A program made the position numbers and the translations under genes. Under the pieces are notes generated by a model, which made no database searches, was not told the DNA's origin, and worked only from the letters and a program-made list of their open reading frames with translations. From Acetobacter sp. AN02 (GTDB taxonomy: Bacteria > Pseudomonadota > Alphaproteobacteria > Acetobacterales > Acetobacteraceae): a stretch of 45,648 bases of DNA. The stretch covers positions 1-45,648 of the forward strand of contig NZ_JAJJND010000008.1 of NCBI RefSeq assembly GCF_029759835.1. The letters are read 5' to 3'. Position 1 is the first letter of the stretch; each line of letters begins with the position of its first letter. Shown one piece after another: positions 8,534 through 18,114 of this stretch.

Positions 8534-10048
8534 TTACTTCCGGTACCCGAAGATTCCGGTTTTCGGATTGCTTTTGAGGCTGCCCTTCGGGAGGGAAATC
8601 TCCAGCTTGCAGAGTTCCTCGGGCTTCAGCTTCGGGAGGCGCTGGGCGATCTCCAGGAAGCGTTCGATTTCGGAGGCGGCGAGGATATCCTCCGTCAGGG
8701 TCCGGAATTTCCTGATGTAGTCCGGGCGCGTCCAGGGAGTTGATCCGAGGGGGTGCGCGTTGGCCACGGCCAGTTCATCCGCGATGACGGAGCCGTCATT
8801 CATGGTGATGGTGATGCGGCCTCCGAAGGCTTTTACCGACGGGTCCGTGGCGTGGTAGCGCTCGGTCCATTTCGGGTCTTCAATCGTGCGGATTTTCTTC
8901 CACAGACGGACCGTGTCCTCGCGCTGTGCGCGCTCGGGCTGGTAGGAGCGGACGTGGTGCCAGGTTCCGTCCTGCAGGGCGACCGCCACGATATACATGA
9001 TTGAGTGATCGAGGGTTTCGCGGGAGGCTGTCGGATCGAATTTCTGCGGATCGTTGGAGCCGGTGCCGATCACGTAGTGGGTGTGATGGCTGGTTTCGAT
9101 CAGGATATCCTTCACGTTCTCCCAGTTGCTGACCTGTTTGCCCAGCCTGAAGGCGAGGTCGATCAGGGCCTGGCTCTGGTATTCCGCCGAATGTTCCTTC
9201 GTGTAGCTGTCCAGGATGGCGCGCTTGGCTTCTCCGGGGCCGGGGAGCGGCACGGAGTAGCGTGCGTCCTTGCCGTCGAGCATCCAGGCGATGACGCTGT
9301 CCTCTCCTTCGTAGATCGGGCTCGGGGAGGTTTCGCCCAGCATGGCGCGGTCCACGGATTCGACGGCCATCTTGCCGGCGTGGGACGGGGCGTAGGCTTT
9401 CCAGGAGGAAATCTCGCCCTTACGGCTCTGGCGTGTTGCCGTCGTGACGTGCAGGGCCTGCTGGACGGACTGATAGATCGTCTCTGTCGGCAGACCGAGC
9501 AGGGTTCCGAGACCGGCGGCGACGGACGGGCCGAGATGGGCCACGTGGTCGATCTTGTGCTTGTGCAGGCAAATGGCGCGCACGAGATCGATCTGGATTT
9601 CGTATCCGGTTGCGATGCCGCGGATCAGGTCGTGGCCGTTGCGGCCGCACTGCTGCGCGACGGCGAGAATGCCGGGGATATTGTCGCCGGGGTGTGAATA
9701 TTCGGCTGCGAGGAACGTGTCGTGGAAATCCAGTTCACGTACGGCGGTGCCGTTGGCCCAGGCAGCCCATTCCGCGTGGACACGGATGTCGGGGCCGCAG
9801 CCGAACAGGGTTGCCCCGCCTTCGCGGCTGTGGGCCAGGGCTTCGGCCCGGGCGGTGAGGATCGGGTGACGGTTGACGGAGGCGATGGCGACGGAGGCGT
9901 TGTCGATCACGCGGTTGATGATCATCTCCTCGACCTCGGGGATCACGTCCACCGGGTCTGCGGCGACTTCTGCAATCTTCCATGCGAGCTGCTGCTCTCG
10001 GGGAAGGCGGTCGCTCTCGGGATGAACCCTGATATCCAGATGCTGCAT
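8534..10048 (-). CDS. prpD: 2-methylcitrate dehydratase
   Basis: The protein has 504 residues, starting [20 protein letters not shown]. It belongs to the MmgE/PrpD family and dehydrates 2-methylcitrate to 2-methylaconitate in an iron-sulfur-independent way. Typical segments are [40 protein letters not shown] and HNDP-like [22 protein letters not shown]. The reading frame is open upstream to 10222, but ATG 10048 has GGAGAG a few bases before it and matches the usual N-terminus. It is the first gene of prpD-prpC-prpB(-acs) and is divergent from the regulator at 10186. Confidence 0.94.
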   Translation of the reverse strand: MQHLDIRVHPESDRLPREQQLAWKIAEVAADPVDVIPEVEEMIINRVIDNASVAIASVNRHPILTARAEALAHSREGGATLFGCGPDIRVHAEWAAWANGTAVRELDFHDTFLAAEYSHPGDNIPGILAVAQQCGRNGHDLIRGIATGYEIQIDLVRAICLHKHKIDHVAHLGPSVAAGLGTLLGLPTETIYQSVQQALHVTTATRQSRKGEISSWKAYAPSHAGKMAVESVDRAMLGETSPSPIYEGEDSVIAWMLDGKDARYSVPLPGPGEAKRAILDSYTKEHSAEYQSQALIDLAFRLGKQVSNWENVKDILIETSHHTHYVIGTGSNDPQKFDPTASRETLDHSIMYIVAVALQDGTWHHVRSYQPERAQREDTVRLWKKIRTIEDPKWTERYHATDPSVKAFGGRITITMNDGSVIADELAVANAHPLGSTPWTRPDYIRKFRTLTEDILAASEIERFLEIAQRLPKLKPEELCKLEISLPKGSLKSNPKTGIFGYRK

Positions 10049-10166
10049 ATAAAAACTCTCCGGGAAGCAGGTCCCTGATGATTGTCTGCCGGGCTTCAGA
10101 ATTACGCTGCACAGAGGGAGGCGGCTATGGTGAATGACGCGAATTGATGCGAGGCTGAACGTCTGT

Positions 10167-10184
10167 TTTGCAAAGGTTGCGAAG
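10167..10184. promoter_or_regulatory. putative ScfR/PrpR operator: two adjacent TTTGCAAAG-like sites
   Basis: TTTGCAAAG (10167-10175) is directly followed by GTTGCGAAG (10176-10184), ending one base before the regulator ATG and covering its Shine-Dalgarno. TTTGCAAA-type palindromes are, from memory, the described binding sequence of regulators of this family (RamB, mycobacterial PrpR, PccR). No second copy was found nearer to the prpD start, so the site most directly implies autoregulation, with possible action on the divergent prp promoter. Confidence 0.6.
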
Positions 10185-10185
10185 A

Positions 10186-11679
10186 ATGCCGAAAGCCGCG
10201 TCCAAGATTTTTGCCGGAGCACGAATTCGTGATTTACGGCTGAAAAAGGCCATGACGCAGGCCGATCTGGCGCGGGGTCTGGGCATTTCAGGCAGCTATC
10301 TGAACCAGATCGAGAATGAGCAGCGGCCTCTTCCGGGGCCTCTGATGTTAAAACTGTGCAATCTGTTCGGTGTGCCTGCGGGGTATTTCGGGGACAGTGA
10401 CGAGCTGCACCGGATTCAGGCGCTGCGTGAGATCATGGGAGATCCGCTGTTTCGCAATGCGGGCATGAATCCGGCGGATATTCAGGCCTCCGCGACGCGG
10501 GCGCCCGTTCTGACGGACCGGTTCATCACTTTGTATCGTGCGTGGCGTGCCGGGGTGGAGCGGGAGATTCCGGAGGATGCCGGCATGGCGGAGGCGTCCG
10601 AGCCGGGCCGGATCAGCGGGGGTGCGGGTCTGGAGGCTCCGGAGGGTGCGGGGCCTGCGCCGTATGATGCGGTGGGGGACTGGGTGCAGGCGGCGCGGAA
10701 TTATTTTCACGATATCGACCGGGCAGCGGAGGAGTTTTACGAAACCGAGCGGCTGGGGGAGGGGCTGCTCTCGGAGCGGCTGATGAAATATCTGTCGGAC
10801 CGGCACGGGATTCGTGTGGTGACGGATCATGATCTGGACCGGGATGGTCTGGCGTGGAGGTTTGACCGCCGGGGGCGGCGTCTGATCATGGCCGACGGGG
10901 TTCCGTCGGAGAGTATGATTTTCCGTGTGGCTCAGGTGATCGGCCAGCTTGATTTCAGCCGTGTTCTGGATCGTCCCGTGCGGAGTTCGGGTCTTCCTTC
11001 GGGAGATGCGCGGTCGATTGCGCGTGTGGGTATGACAAATTATTTTGCGGGGGCTCTTTTGCTGCCGTATGAGCGGTTCCGTCAGGCGGCACGGGAGCTG
11101 CGGCATGATCTGGACCAGCTTCAGCGCCGGTTCGGGGTGAGTTTCGAGCAGGTCTGCCACCGGCTGTCCACGTTGCAGCGCCCGGGGGCGGAGGGGCTGC
11201 CGTTCTATTTCATCAAGACCGATATCGCGGGGAATATTCTCAAGAGCTACAGCGCGACGCGGTTTTCCCATGCGCGCTTCGGGGGGTTATGTCCGCGCTG
11301 GAATGTTTTCCGGTGTTTTGCCAGTCCGCTGCAGCTTCAGGTGCAGTTGTCCCGAGCGACGGACGGGTCTTTATATCTGAATGTGGCGCGCACGGTGGGT
11401 CATGCGGCGACGTCCTATTTCGACCGGCCGCGGCAGGTTGCGGTTGTTCTGGGCTGTTCCGCGGCGCATGCGCAGGACATTGTCTACAGCGCGGGTCTGG
11501 ATGCGGATGATGAGCGGATGGTGGTTCCGATCGGGCCGGGCTGCCGGGCCTGCACGCGCACGGACTGCCGCCACCGGGCGGTTCCGCCGGCCGGTATGGC
11601 GATTGATACGGGGAGCGAGGAACGCGGTGTTGCACCTTATCGGACGCTGGAGAGACGACCCGGACAGGAAATATTATAG
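10186..11679 (+). CDS. ScfR-type short-chain fatty acid transcriptional regulator (PrpR/RamB-like)
   Basis: This 497-residue regulator has an N-terminal XRE helix-turn-helix ([20 protein letters not shown] then [14 protein letters not shown]), a central ImmA/IrrE-like region (around [12 protein letters not shown]) and a C-terminal domain with cysteines in [16 protein letters not shown] (about residue 455). That layout is the ScfR family that senses acyl-CoA or short-chain acid metabolism and controls propionate or acetate genes. ATG 10186 has AAAGG nine bases upstream; a TTG at 10168 is less likely. It is divergent from prpDCB, and the putative operator overlaps its start. The ligand is not known; propionyl-CoA or methylcitrate-cycle status is the natural guess. 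Confidence 0.85.
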   Translation: MPKAASKIFAGARIRDLRLKKAMTQADLARGLGISGSYLNQIENEQRPLPGPLMLKLCNLFGVPAGYFGDSDELHRIQALREIMGDPLFRNAGMNPADIQASATRAPVLTDRFITLYRAWRAGVEREIPEDAGMAEASEPGRISGGAGLEAPEGAGPAPYDAVGDWVQAARNYFHDIDRAAEEFYETERLGEGLLSERLMKYLSDRHGIRVVTDHDLDRDGLAWRFDRRGRRLIMADGVPSESMIFRVAQVIGQLDFSRVLDRPVRSSGLPSGDARSIARVGMTNYFAGALLLPYERFRQAARELRHDLDQLQRRFGVSFEQVCHRLSTLQRPGAEGLPFYFIKTDIAGNILKSYSATRFSHARFGGLCPRWNVFRCFASPLQLQVQLSRATDGSLYLNVARTVGHAATSYFDRPRQVAVVLGCSAAHAQDIVYSAGLDADDERMVVPIGPGCRACTRTDCRHRAVPPAGMAIDTGSEERGVAPYRTLERRPGQEIL

Positions 11680-11797
11680 TTTCCGGAGTGTAATATACCG
11701 GTCTGCGGGTGGCTTGCGGGTGGAAAAATCTTCCATAGCGTGGCATGAGCAGCATTCGTTACGGCGCCCGGAAGACGGGGCACTGAGGAGGCAGGGT

Positions 11798-13252
11798 ATG
11801 CGGCAGGTATGGAGTGCAGGGTTCGGGCTTACGGCCATGCTGTACAGCTCCACTGCGCTTGCTCAGAAATATGACGGGAGCGGTGCACCGTCCTATATCC
11901 CGCATACGATGCAGGAGGCTCTGGCCTCGGCCTATCTCACGAATCCGACGCTTCAGCAGGAGCGTGCGACGCTGCGTGCGGCGGATGAGGGGGTGCCGAC
12001 GGCTCTGGCGGGCTGGCGTCCGAAGGTGACCGGCACGTTCGGTGCGACCTATTACACCGGCCGGAGCGTGTATGCCGGAAGCCGGTCTCTGGATCAGCCG
12101 CTGGCACCGTCCACGGGCAGTTTCAACCAGTATGACGTGCCCGGCTATACTGCCGGTGTGCAGATCCAGCAGCCGATCTATACCGGTGGCCGGACGACGG
12201 CGCAGACGCATCAGGCCGTCAATAAGGTCATGGCGGAGCGGGCGCATCTGATTTCGGTTGAGCAGCAGGTTTTTACCAACGTTGTCAGCGCCTATGTGAA
12301 CGTGATCCAGGGTGAGCAGCTTCTGCAGCTGAACATCAACAACGAGCGCGTTCTTGAGGAGCAGCTCAAGGCGACGACCGAGCGATTCCATGTGGGTGAG
12401 ATCACCCGGACGGACGTGGCCCAGGCTCAGGCGGCCTATGCGTCCGCCAAGGCGCAGCGCCAGCAGTCCGAGGGGACGCTGCAGACGGCGCAGGCGACCT
12501 ATATGCAGATCATCGGCATGGCGCCGCCGCCCAATCTGGTTCCGCCTCAGCCTCTGGCCCTTCCGGTCAAGAGCGAGAAGGAAGCCGTGGCGCTTGCGGT
12601 GGCCAATAATCCGGATGTGATCGAGGCTCTGTTCAGCGAGGCTTCACAGAAGGATGCGGTTTCGGTTCAGATGGCAGCTCTGATGCCGACGGTGTCTGCC
12701 ACTGCGGCCTATCAGCACAGCCGGAACCAGCAGTCCAACCGGTCTGAGAACGATTACAAATCCGCGACCCTGAACGTTCAGGTGCCGATCTATCAGGGGG
12801 GTTCGGAATATGCGGCCGTCCGTGAGGCGAAGCAGCAGGCTCAGGCGCAGCACAGGGCGGTTGATATCCAGCGCCGGACGGCGGCTCAGGCAGCGTCTTC
12901 GAACTGGCAGAAGCTGATATCCTACAAGGCGGCGATTGACAGCAACCGGGCAGCGATCAAGGCGGGTTATGTTGCTCTTGACGGTGTCGAGCGTCAGGCG
13001 ATCGTGGGCACGAGCACCACGCTTGAGGTTCTGCAGCAGCAGAGCACTCTGCTTTCCGCGCAGGTGGCTCTGGTGCAGAGTCTGAGCAGCATGGTGACGT
13101 CATCCTATGCGGTGGCGTCTGCGATCGGGCGTCTGACAGCGCGTGATCTGCATTTGAATGTTCCCCTTTATGACGAACAGGCGTATTACAATGCGGTCAA
13201 GGATCGTCTGTGGGGGATCAATGACTATGCGGTCGGTCAGCCGGGGCGCTGA
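11798..13252 (+). CDS. TolC-family outer-membrane efflux protein
   Basis: This 484-residue outer membrane factor has a signal peptide starting MRQVWSAGFGLTAMLYSSTA and cleaved after ALAQ. It carries two OEP repeats with the tell-tale AGVQIQQPIYTGGRT and its second copy LNVQVPIYQGGSEYAAVREA. The helical segments are rich in Gln, Ala and Ser, as expected for the periplasmic tunnel. GAGGAG lies six bases before ATG 11798; the frame is open upstream to 11381, but that part has no signal peptide logic. It is the exit duct for type I secretion or RND efflux. In other alphaproteobacteria tolC lies next to popZ and valS, as here. Confidence 0.9.
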   Translation: MRQVWSAGFGLTAMLYSSTALAQKYDGSGAPSYIPHTMQEALASAYLTNPTLQQERATLRAADEGVPTALAGWRPKVTGTFGATYYTGRSVYAGSRSLDQPLAPSTGSFNQYDVPGYTAGVQIQQPIYTGGRTTAQTHQAVNKVMAERAHLISVEQQVFTNVVSAYVNVIQGEQLLQLNINNERVLEEQLKATTERFHVGEITRTDVAQAQAAYASAKAQRQQSEGTLQTAQATYMQIIGMAPPPNLVPPQPLALPVKSEKEAVALAVANNPDVIEALFSEASQKDAVSVQMAALMPTVSATAAYQHSRNQQSNRSENDYKSATLNVQVPIYQGGSEYAAVREAKQQAQAQHRAVDIQRRTAAQAASSNWQKLISYKAAIDSNRAAIKAGYVALDGVERQAIVGTSTTLEVLQQQSTLLSAQVALVQSLSSMVTSSYAVASAIGRLTARDLHLNVPLYDEQAYYNAVKDRLWGINDYAVGQPGR

Positions 13253-13306
13253 TGCACGGGCGGTTGCGGGTGCCGGATTGCAGAACAGAATAAGGGCTGG
13301 AAAAGC

Positions 13307-13543
13307 GTGAGTGACGACGGGCAGAATTCAATAGAGAACGTGCAGGCGGCTCTGCGTCAGCTTCTGCAGAAGCAGAAGGAGGCCGCGTCTTCACCCCGGC
13401 AGCCGGTTGCTGAGGCACCGTCGCTGTCTCCGAAGCTGTTTACTAGGACAGAGGAGAAGATGAGCGAGGAAAGAACTTCGTCGGAAGAGACGTCGTCGCA
13501 GGCCGCTGTTCAGAAGGAAATCGAGCGTCTCAGCGAGGGCTGA
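13307..13543 (+). CDS. small coiled-coil protein in the popZ position (possible minimal PopZ)
   Basis: The protein has 78 residues with GTG start 13307, 54 bases after tolC. The N-terminus MSDDGQNSIENVQAALRQLL follows the pattern of the PopZ (DUF2497) N-terminal helix (MSD, then an IE/ME-x-I/V-xA-x-R helix). The end AAVQKEIERLSEG resembles the last turns of the PopZ C-terminal helix (V-x-x-E-x-x-R-x-S-x-G). The conserved middle helices (LLRP-LK-WLD-NLP type) are absent and replaced by an acidic Ser/Thr/Glu stretch. Synteny (tolC, this gene, valS) is the alphaproteobacterial popZ locus. PopZ organises the cell pole; this version may have lost the oligomerisation region. The function is unproven. 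Confidence 0.55.
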   Translation: MSDDGQNSIENVQAALRQLLQKQKEAASSPRQPVAEAPSLSPKLFTRTEEKMSEERTSSEETSSQAAVQKEIERLSEG

Positions 13544-13634
13544 TATGCTTTTCCGGGCCTGCCATCCGTGCGGGGCCGGGGATTTCTGATCCGGGGATTT
13601 CCGGCGGCGTCCGTGCTGTCGGGAGAAACCGGCG

Positions 13635-13673
13635 ACCGGCCGGGGCCCTTGTGGCTTCCGGCCGGTTTTTTTT
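13635..13673 (+). terminator. rho-independent terminator
   Basis: ACCGGCCGG (13635-13643) pairs with CCGGCCGGT (13658-13666) and is followed by a run of eight T (13666-13673). This is a textbook terminator closing the tolC/small-gene unit before valS. Confidence 0.85.
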
Positions 13674-13777
13674 GACGTCCGTGTATCTGCGACAGAGGAG
13701 CGTGTCCTCTGTCCTGTTCCGTGTCTGCGGGATATATGAACGTTCTTTCCTATATGATGTGCTGTGGTGACTGAGAG

Positions 13778-16474
13778 ATGCTGAACAAGACGTTCCTTCC
13801 GGGCGAGGCTGAATCCCGTCTTTATGCTCTGTGGGAGGCGTCCGGGTCTTTTTCCGCGCATCCGGAGAGTGCCGCGGCACCGTTTGCGATCATGATCCCG
13901 CCGCCGAACGTGACGGGAACCCTGCATATCGGTCATGCTCTGACCATGACCATTCAGGATACGCTGATCCGGTGGCGCAGGATGCAGGGGCGTGATGCGC
14001 TGTGGCAGCCGGGGACGGACCATGCGGGAATTGCGACCCAGCTTGTGGTTGAGCGATCTCTTGCGGAACAGGGGATATCCCGGACGGAACTGGGACGTGA
14101 GGCCTTTACGGACCGGGTCTGGGAGTGGAAGGCGGAGTCCGGCGGGGCAATCACGCAGCAGCTTCGTCGCCTTGGTGCGTCTCCTGACTGGCAGCGCGAG
14201 CGGTTCACTATGGATGAGGGTCTGTCGCGCGCGGTGCGTGAGGTGTTTGTCACGCTGTATCGCGAGGGTCTGATCTATCGCGACCGGCGGCTTGTGAACT
14301 GGGACCCGTCCTTCCGTTCGGCGATTTCCGATCTTGAGGTGGACAGCCGGGAGGTGCGCGGGTCTCTGTGGCATGTGTCCTATCCGGTTGAGGGGAGTGA
14401 GGAGACGATTACGGTTGCGACCACGCGGCCGGAGACGCTTCTGGGCGATACGGCGGTTGCGGTGCATCCGGAGGATGAGCGTTATACCGCGCTGGTCGGG
14501 AAATATGTGGTTCTGCCTCTGACGGGGCGGCGGGTGCCGATTGTTGCCGACACCTATTCCGATCCCGAGAAGGGCACCGGTGCGGTGAAGATCACCCCGG
14601 CGCATGATTTCAATGATTTCGAGGTGGGTCGCCGGCATGATCTGCCGATGCTGACTGTTCTGGATGAGAGCGCCTGCGTGGTTCTGGATGAGATTGCGGA
14701 TGAGATCCGCGAGATCCCGGGGCTGGCCGATCCGGCGTTTGTCCGCGGGCTTGCCGGGCTTTCGCGTGATGTGGCGCGTAAGGAGATCGTCGCGGAGCTG
14801 GAGCGTCTGGGGCATCTGGTGAAGATCGAGCCGCATGTAAGCCAGGTTCCTCATGCGGAGCGTGGCGGGGCGATTGTCGAGCCGCGTCTGACGACTCAAT
14901 GGTACTGCGATGCCGGGAAGCTGGCGGTCCCGGCGATCGAGGCTGTGGAGAGCGGGAAGGTTTCTTTCGTTCCGAAGCAGTGGGAGAACACGTTCTTCGC
15001 CTGGATGCGGGATATTCAGCCCTGGTGCATTTCACGCCAGCTCTGGTGGGGACATCGGATTCCGGCCTGGTATGGTCCGGATGGCGAGGTTTTCGTCGCG
15101 CATGATGAGGCGCAGGCTCTGGAGCAGGCGCGCGGGCATTACGGGCGTGACGAGGTGCTGGTCCGGGATGAGGATGTTCTGGACACCTGGTTCTCTTCCG
15201 GGCTCTGGCCGTTTTCCACGCTGGGCTGGCCGGAGAAGACGCCTGAGCTTGCGCGGTATTATCCGACCGATGTTCTGGTGACCGGGTTTGATATCATTTT
15301 CTTCTGGGTTGCCCGGATGATGATGATGGGTCTGCATTTCATGGATGACGTGCCGTTTCGCACGGTTTTCATTCATGGTCTGGTGCGCGACGAGCGTGGT
15401 CAGAAGATGTCCAAGAGCAAGGGCAACGGTCTTGATCCTCTCGAGGTTGTTGAGGAATTCGGTGCGGATGCGCTGCGGTTTACGATCTGTGCCCTGACGG
15501 GGCAGGGGCGTGACGTGAAGCTGGGTCCGAAGCGGGTTGAGGATTACCGCAGCTTCATCACCAAGCTGTGGAACGCGGCGCGTCTGTGCGAGATGAACGG
15601 GGTTGTTCCGGCTGCGGGATTTGATCCGTCCTCCGTCCGGTCCTCTCTGTCCCGCTGGCTGGTTCATGAGACGGGACAGGCGGTCCGGGAGGCGACGGCG
15701 GCTCTGGAGGCGTGCCGTTTTGATGATTATGCGGCGGTTTCCTACCGCTTTGTCTGGAACTGTTTCTGTGACTGGTTCCTGGAACTGGCCAAGCCGGTTT
15801 TTGCGGGCGGGTCTGAGGCGGAGGCCGCAGAGCTGCGCGGTGTGACGGCCTGGGCTCTGGAAACGATCCTGCGTCTGCTTCAGCCTGTCGTTCCGTTTGT
15901 GACGGATACGATCTGGTCATCCATGGGATTTGGTCCGTCCGGCGGGCTGATGTCCGCGTCCTGGCCGGAGGCTGTGGCTGTTTCCGGGTCTGAGGCCGCC
16001 TGTGCGGAGGTGGGCTGGGTGATCCGGTTCATTACGGAGATCCGCACGATCCGGTCTGAGATGAACATTCCGCCGTCCCGTCCTTCTCCGGTGCTTCTGC
16101 GTGATGCGTCTGAGGAGACGGTTGCGCGGGCGGGGCGCTGGCAGGAGGCGATCGGGCGTCTGGCGCGTGTGTCGGAGGTCGGGGTTCTGCAGGGGGATCT
16201 GCCGTCCGGTGCGGCTCAGACGGTTGTGGATGAGGCGACACTGGCGCTGCCTCTGGAGGGCCTGATTGATCTTGATGCGGAGCGGGCGCGTCTGGCGAAG
16301 GAGCTGGAGCGTGCGGAGGGTGAGATTCTCAAGACGGAGAAGAAGCTCGCCAATCCCGACTTCATTGCCCGCGGCAAGCCGGAGGTTGTGGAGGAGACCC
16401 GTCAGCGTCTGGTGACGCAGCTGGGTGAGCGGGACCGTCTGCGGGCCGCGCTGGAACGGATCGGGGGAGTCTGA
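13778..16474 (+). CDS. valS: valyl-tRNA synthetase
   Basis: This 898-residue class I synthetase has the HIGH region PPNVTGTLHIGHALTMT (about residue 45), the editing (CP1) domain with TTRPETLLGDTAVAVHPED, the KMSKS loop GQKMSKSKGNGLDP (about residue 543) and a C-terminal coiled coil (ERARLAKELERAEGEILKTE) that is specific to ValRS. Length and order are standard. A terminator hairpin overlaps its stop codon. It joins valine to tRNA-Val in the cytoplasm. Confidence 0.97.
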   Translation: MLNKTFLPGEAESRLYALWEASGSFSAHPESAAAPFAIMIPPPNVTGTLHIGHALTMTIQDTLIRWRRMQGRDALWQPGTDHAGIATQLVVERSLAEQGISRTELGREAFTDRVWEWKAESGGAITQQLRRLGASPDWQRERFTMDEGLSRAVREVFVTLYREGLIYRDRRLVNWDPSFRSAISDLEVDSREVRGSLWHVSYPVEGSEETITVATTRPETLLGDTAVAVHPEDERYTALVGKYVVLPLTGRRVPIVADTYSDPEKGTGAVKITPAHDFNDFEVGRRHDLPMLTVLDESACVVLDEIADEIREIPGLADPAFVRGLAGLSRDVARKEIVAELERLGHLVKIEPHVSQVPHAERGGAIVEPRLTTQWYCDAGKLAVPAIEAVESGKVSFVPKQWENTFFAWMRDIQPWCISRQLWWGHRIPAWYGPDGEVFVAHDEAQALEQARGHYGRDEVLVRDEDVLDTWFSSGLWPFSTLGWPEKTPELARYYPTDVLVTGFDIIFFWVARMMMMGLHFMDDVPFRTVFIHGLVRDERGQKMSKSKGNGLDPLEVVEEFGADALRFTICALTGQGRDVKLGPKRVEDYRSFITKLWNAARLCEMNGVVPAAGFDPSSVRSSLSRWLVHETGQAVREATAALEACRFDDYAAVSYRFVWNCFCDWFLELAKPVFAGGSEAEAAELRGVTAWALETILRLLQPVVPFVTDTIWSSMGFGPSGGLMSASWPEAVAVSGSEAACAEVGWVIRFITEIRTIRSEMNIPPSRPSPVLLRDASEETVARAGRWQEAIGRLARVSEVGVLQGDLPSGAAQTVVDEATLALPLEGLIDLDAERARLAKELERAEGEILKTEKKLANPDFIARGKPEVVEETRQRLVTQLGERDRLRAALERIGGV

Positions 16475-16490
16475 GGACTCCCCTTTTCTT
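16464..16490 (+). terminator. valS terminator overlapping the stop codon
   Basis: GGGGAGTC (16464-16471) pairs with GACTCCCC (16476-16483) around a four-base loop that contains most of the valS TGA. A T-rich tail (TTTTCTTTTTG) follows. Confidence 0.85.
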
Positions 16491-16506
16491 TTTGTTTGTC
16501 CGGGAT

Positions 16507-17385
16507 TTATGCGGCGGCTGAGGCGTCCTTTGCAGCCGCTGCACGGGCGCTGGCGGCTTCGCGCAGGGATTCTGCCGTATCGCGCACGACCGGGCCGTGC
16601 TCACGCTCAAGGCGCCGGATTGTGAAATGGGCGCGTGCGAGGGCGCGGTAGTGGTTGAGGAAGGCGGCATTGAGGGCGGCACCGCACAATGCGCCTGCGA
16701 CGGGCATCATCTGCACGCTGAGTTTCTGTCCCAGGGCGAGGCCGTAATGTGAGGCGACCTCGGAGATGAGCATCACGACGGGGCGGCCGCGCAGCAGGGT
16801 GCGGGAGGAGAAATAGCCCAGTTCGCTTTCCCGGCCTTCCGCGATGTTGGGGAAGGCGCGCAGGGCGAACACCTCAAGGCAGGCCCGGCGCGAATCTTCC
16901 TGTGAGAGGTCTTCTCCCTCTTCACGGGCGATGCGTGCGATCTCGCGCATGATCGTGACGGTTGTGAAGGCGATATCGGGTCCGAAGCCTGCCAGACCTG
17001 CGAATCCGCCGGCAGCTCCGGAGACGGCGACGGCGGCCTTGAGGACGTTGCCGCGCATGTCCGGTCCGCCGCGTTCCTGGGCGGCGCGGGCTTCGGCCTG
17101 TTCCTCGGGGGAGGCGGCGTCACGCAGGCCCAGGATGGCGATATCGAAGGCGCGTGCGATGGAGGATTCGGCAAGGCCGCGCAGCTTGCCCTCGATCAGC
17201 GGGTTCAGTCCCAGCGCGCGGGCTCCGAGACGTGTGGCATGGCCGACGGCACCGCCCATGAGGTCAGCCAGCCGGACCAGGACGCCGCGTCCGCTTTCGA
17301 CCTGGCTGAGTGCTTTCTCGAGCTCTTCCAGTTCCGTTCCCGAGAGCGGGAGGGGTGCCAGATCACTGCCCTGTGCAACGTTCAT
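16507..17385 (-). CDS. EcsC family protein
   Basis: This 292-residue protein has the EcsC layout: a Leu/Glu-rich N-terminal helix, Ala/Gly-rich central segments (KAAVAVSGAAGGFAGLAGFG then PDIAFTTVTIMREIARIARE) and the C-terminal MMPVAGALCGAALNAAFLN followed by a tail FTIRRLEREHG. The glycine-rich hydrophobic parts suggest peripheral membrane association. The family is named after a gene next to the Bacillus EcsAB transporter and has no firm biochemical role. AGGAAC lies eight bases before ATG 17385. It is convergent with valS and stands alone. Confidence 0.8.
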   Translation of the reverse strand: MNVAQGSDLAPLPLSGTELEELEKALSQVESGRGVLVRLADLMGGAVGHATRLGARALGLNPLIEGKLRGLAESSIARAFDIAILGLRDAASPEEQAEARAAQERGGPDMRGNVLKAAVAVSGAAGGFAGLAGFGPDIAFTTVTIMREIARIAREEGEDLSQEDSRRACLEVFALRAFPNIAEGRESELGYFSSRTLLRGRPVVMLISEVASHYGLALGQKLSVQMMPVAGALCGAALNAAFLNHYRALARAHFTIRRLEREHGPVVRDTAESLREAASARAAAAKDASAAA

Positions 17386-17520
17386 CGCGTATGTTCCTGA
17401 CCTGAAAAGAATTACAGACTGTGACGATAACGTATACTGACGGCGCCGGGCTGCAAAACATTCGTTGACGATCTGCGTTGCAGGGTGAAGAGAATGGCTC
17501 AGGACGACTAGGAGGGTCTG

Positions 17521-18045
17521 ATGAAAAAAAGAGATGGCCGGTTTCCGGCATATTCAGGCACCGGCGCCCTTCTGTGTGCCTCTGCTGCGGTTTTTCTGGG
17601 GCTGATGCCCTGCGATGCGTCCGCGCGTCATCCGTCACACGCGCACAGGACGCATACTCCGTCTGCTTCGGCTGCATCCTCTGCCGCTTCCGGCGGGGTG
17701 GACGGCTACGGGCGTCCGGCCACTTCGGCGCGTCCGATCGAGGATCAGGAGGGCGCTCCGCCGCCGCCGGACGGATATACGCCGATTACGGACACGGATG
17801 TGACGATTCAGGCGTTCTCCTCCCGTGTGCGGGCGGAGAAGCCTGCGGATATCGCGCCGCCGAACGCGCAGCAGGTGACTCGTCTTCCCGGAGCGCGGCA
17901 GATTGATGTTCTGGGTGTGCCCGTGACGGTGAACGCGCCAGTCGTGCCGCCGTATAACGGAGATTTTACCTACACGACCTATGGCGGGCAGCCAGGTTCG
18001 GGCCGGAATGCGCCCGGTGCCTGGGGAGCGGCCGGAGAGCCCTGA
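17521..18045 (+). CDS. secreted Pro/Ala-rich hypothetical protein
   Basis: The protein has 174 residues with a strong Shine-Dalgarno (AGGAGGG before ATG 17521). The N-terminus has KKR, a hydrophobic core (GALLCASAAVFLGLMP) and a likely Sec cleavage after DASA, followed by a His/Ser/Ala linker. The mature part contains PPPPDGYTPITDTDVTIQAF and a Gly/Pro-rich tail. I do not recognise a domain. It is probably periplasmic or cell-wall associated and disordered. A 12-bp hairpin follows the gene. Confidence 0.65.
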   Translation: MKKRDGRFPAYSGTGALLCASAAVFLGLMPCDASARHPSHAHRTHTPSASAASSAASGGVDGYGRPATSARPIEDQEGAPPPPDGYTPITDTDVTIQAFSSRVRAEKPADIAPPNAQQVTRLPGARQIDVLGVPVTVNAPVVPPYNGDFTYTTYGGQPGSGRNAPGAWGAAGEP

Positions 18046-18067
18046 GCCAGAGCCCCCCCGAGCCGGT

Positions 18068-18096
18068 CTGTCCGGAGGAGCACATCCTCCGGACAG
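18068..18096. terminator. 12-bp hairpin between convergent genes
   Basis: CTGTCCGGAGGA (18068-18079) pairs perfectly with TCCTCCGGACAG (18085-18096) around GCACA. It lies between the secreted protein gene and the convergent Pcm homologue. No long T tract is present, but the position and strength fit a shared terminator. Confidence 0.65.
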
Positions 18097-18114
18097 CGTT
18101 ATTTCAGGGGGATG

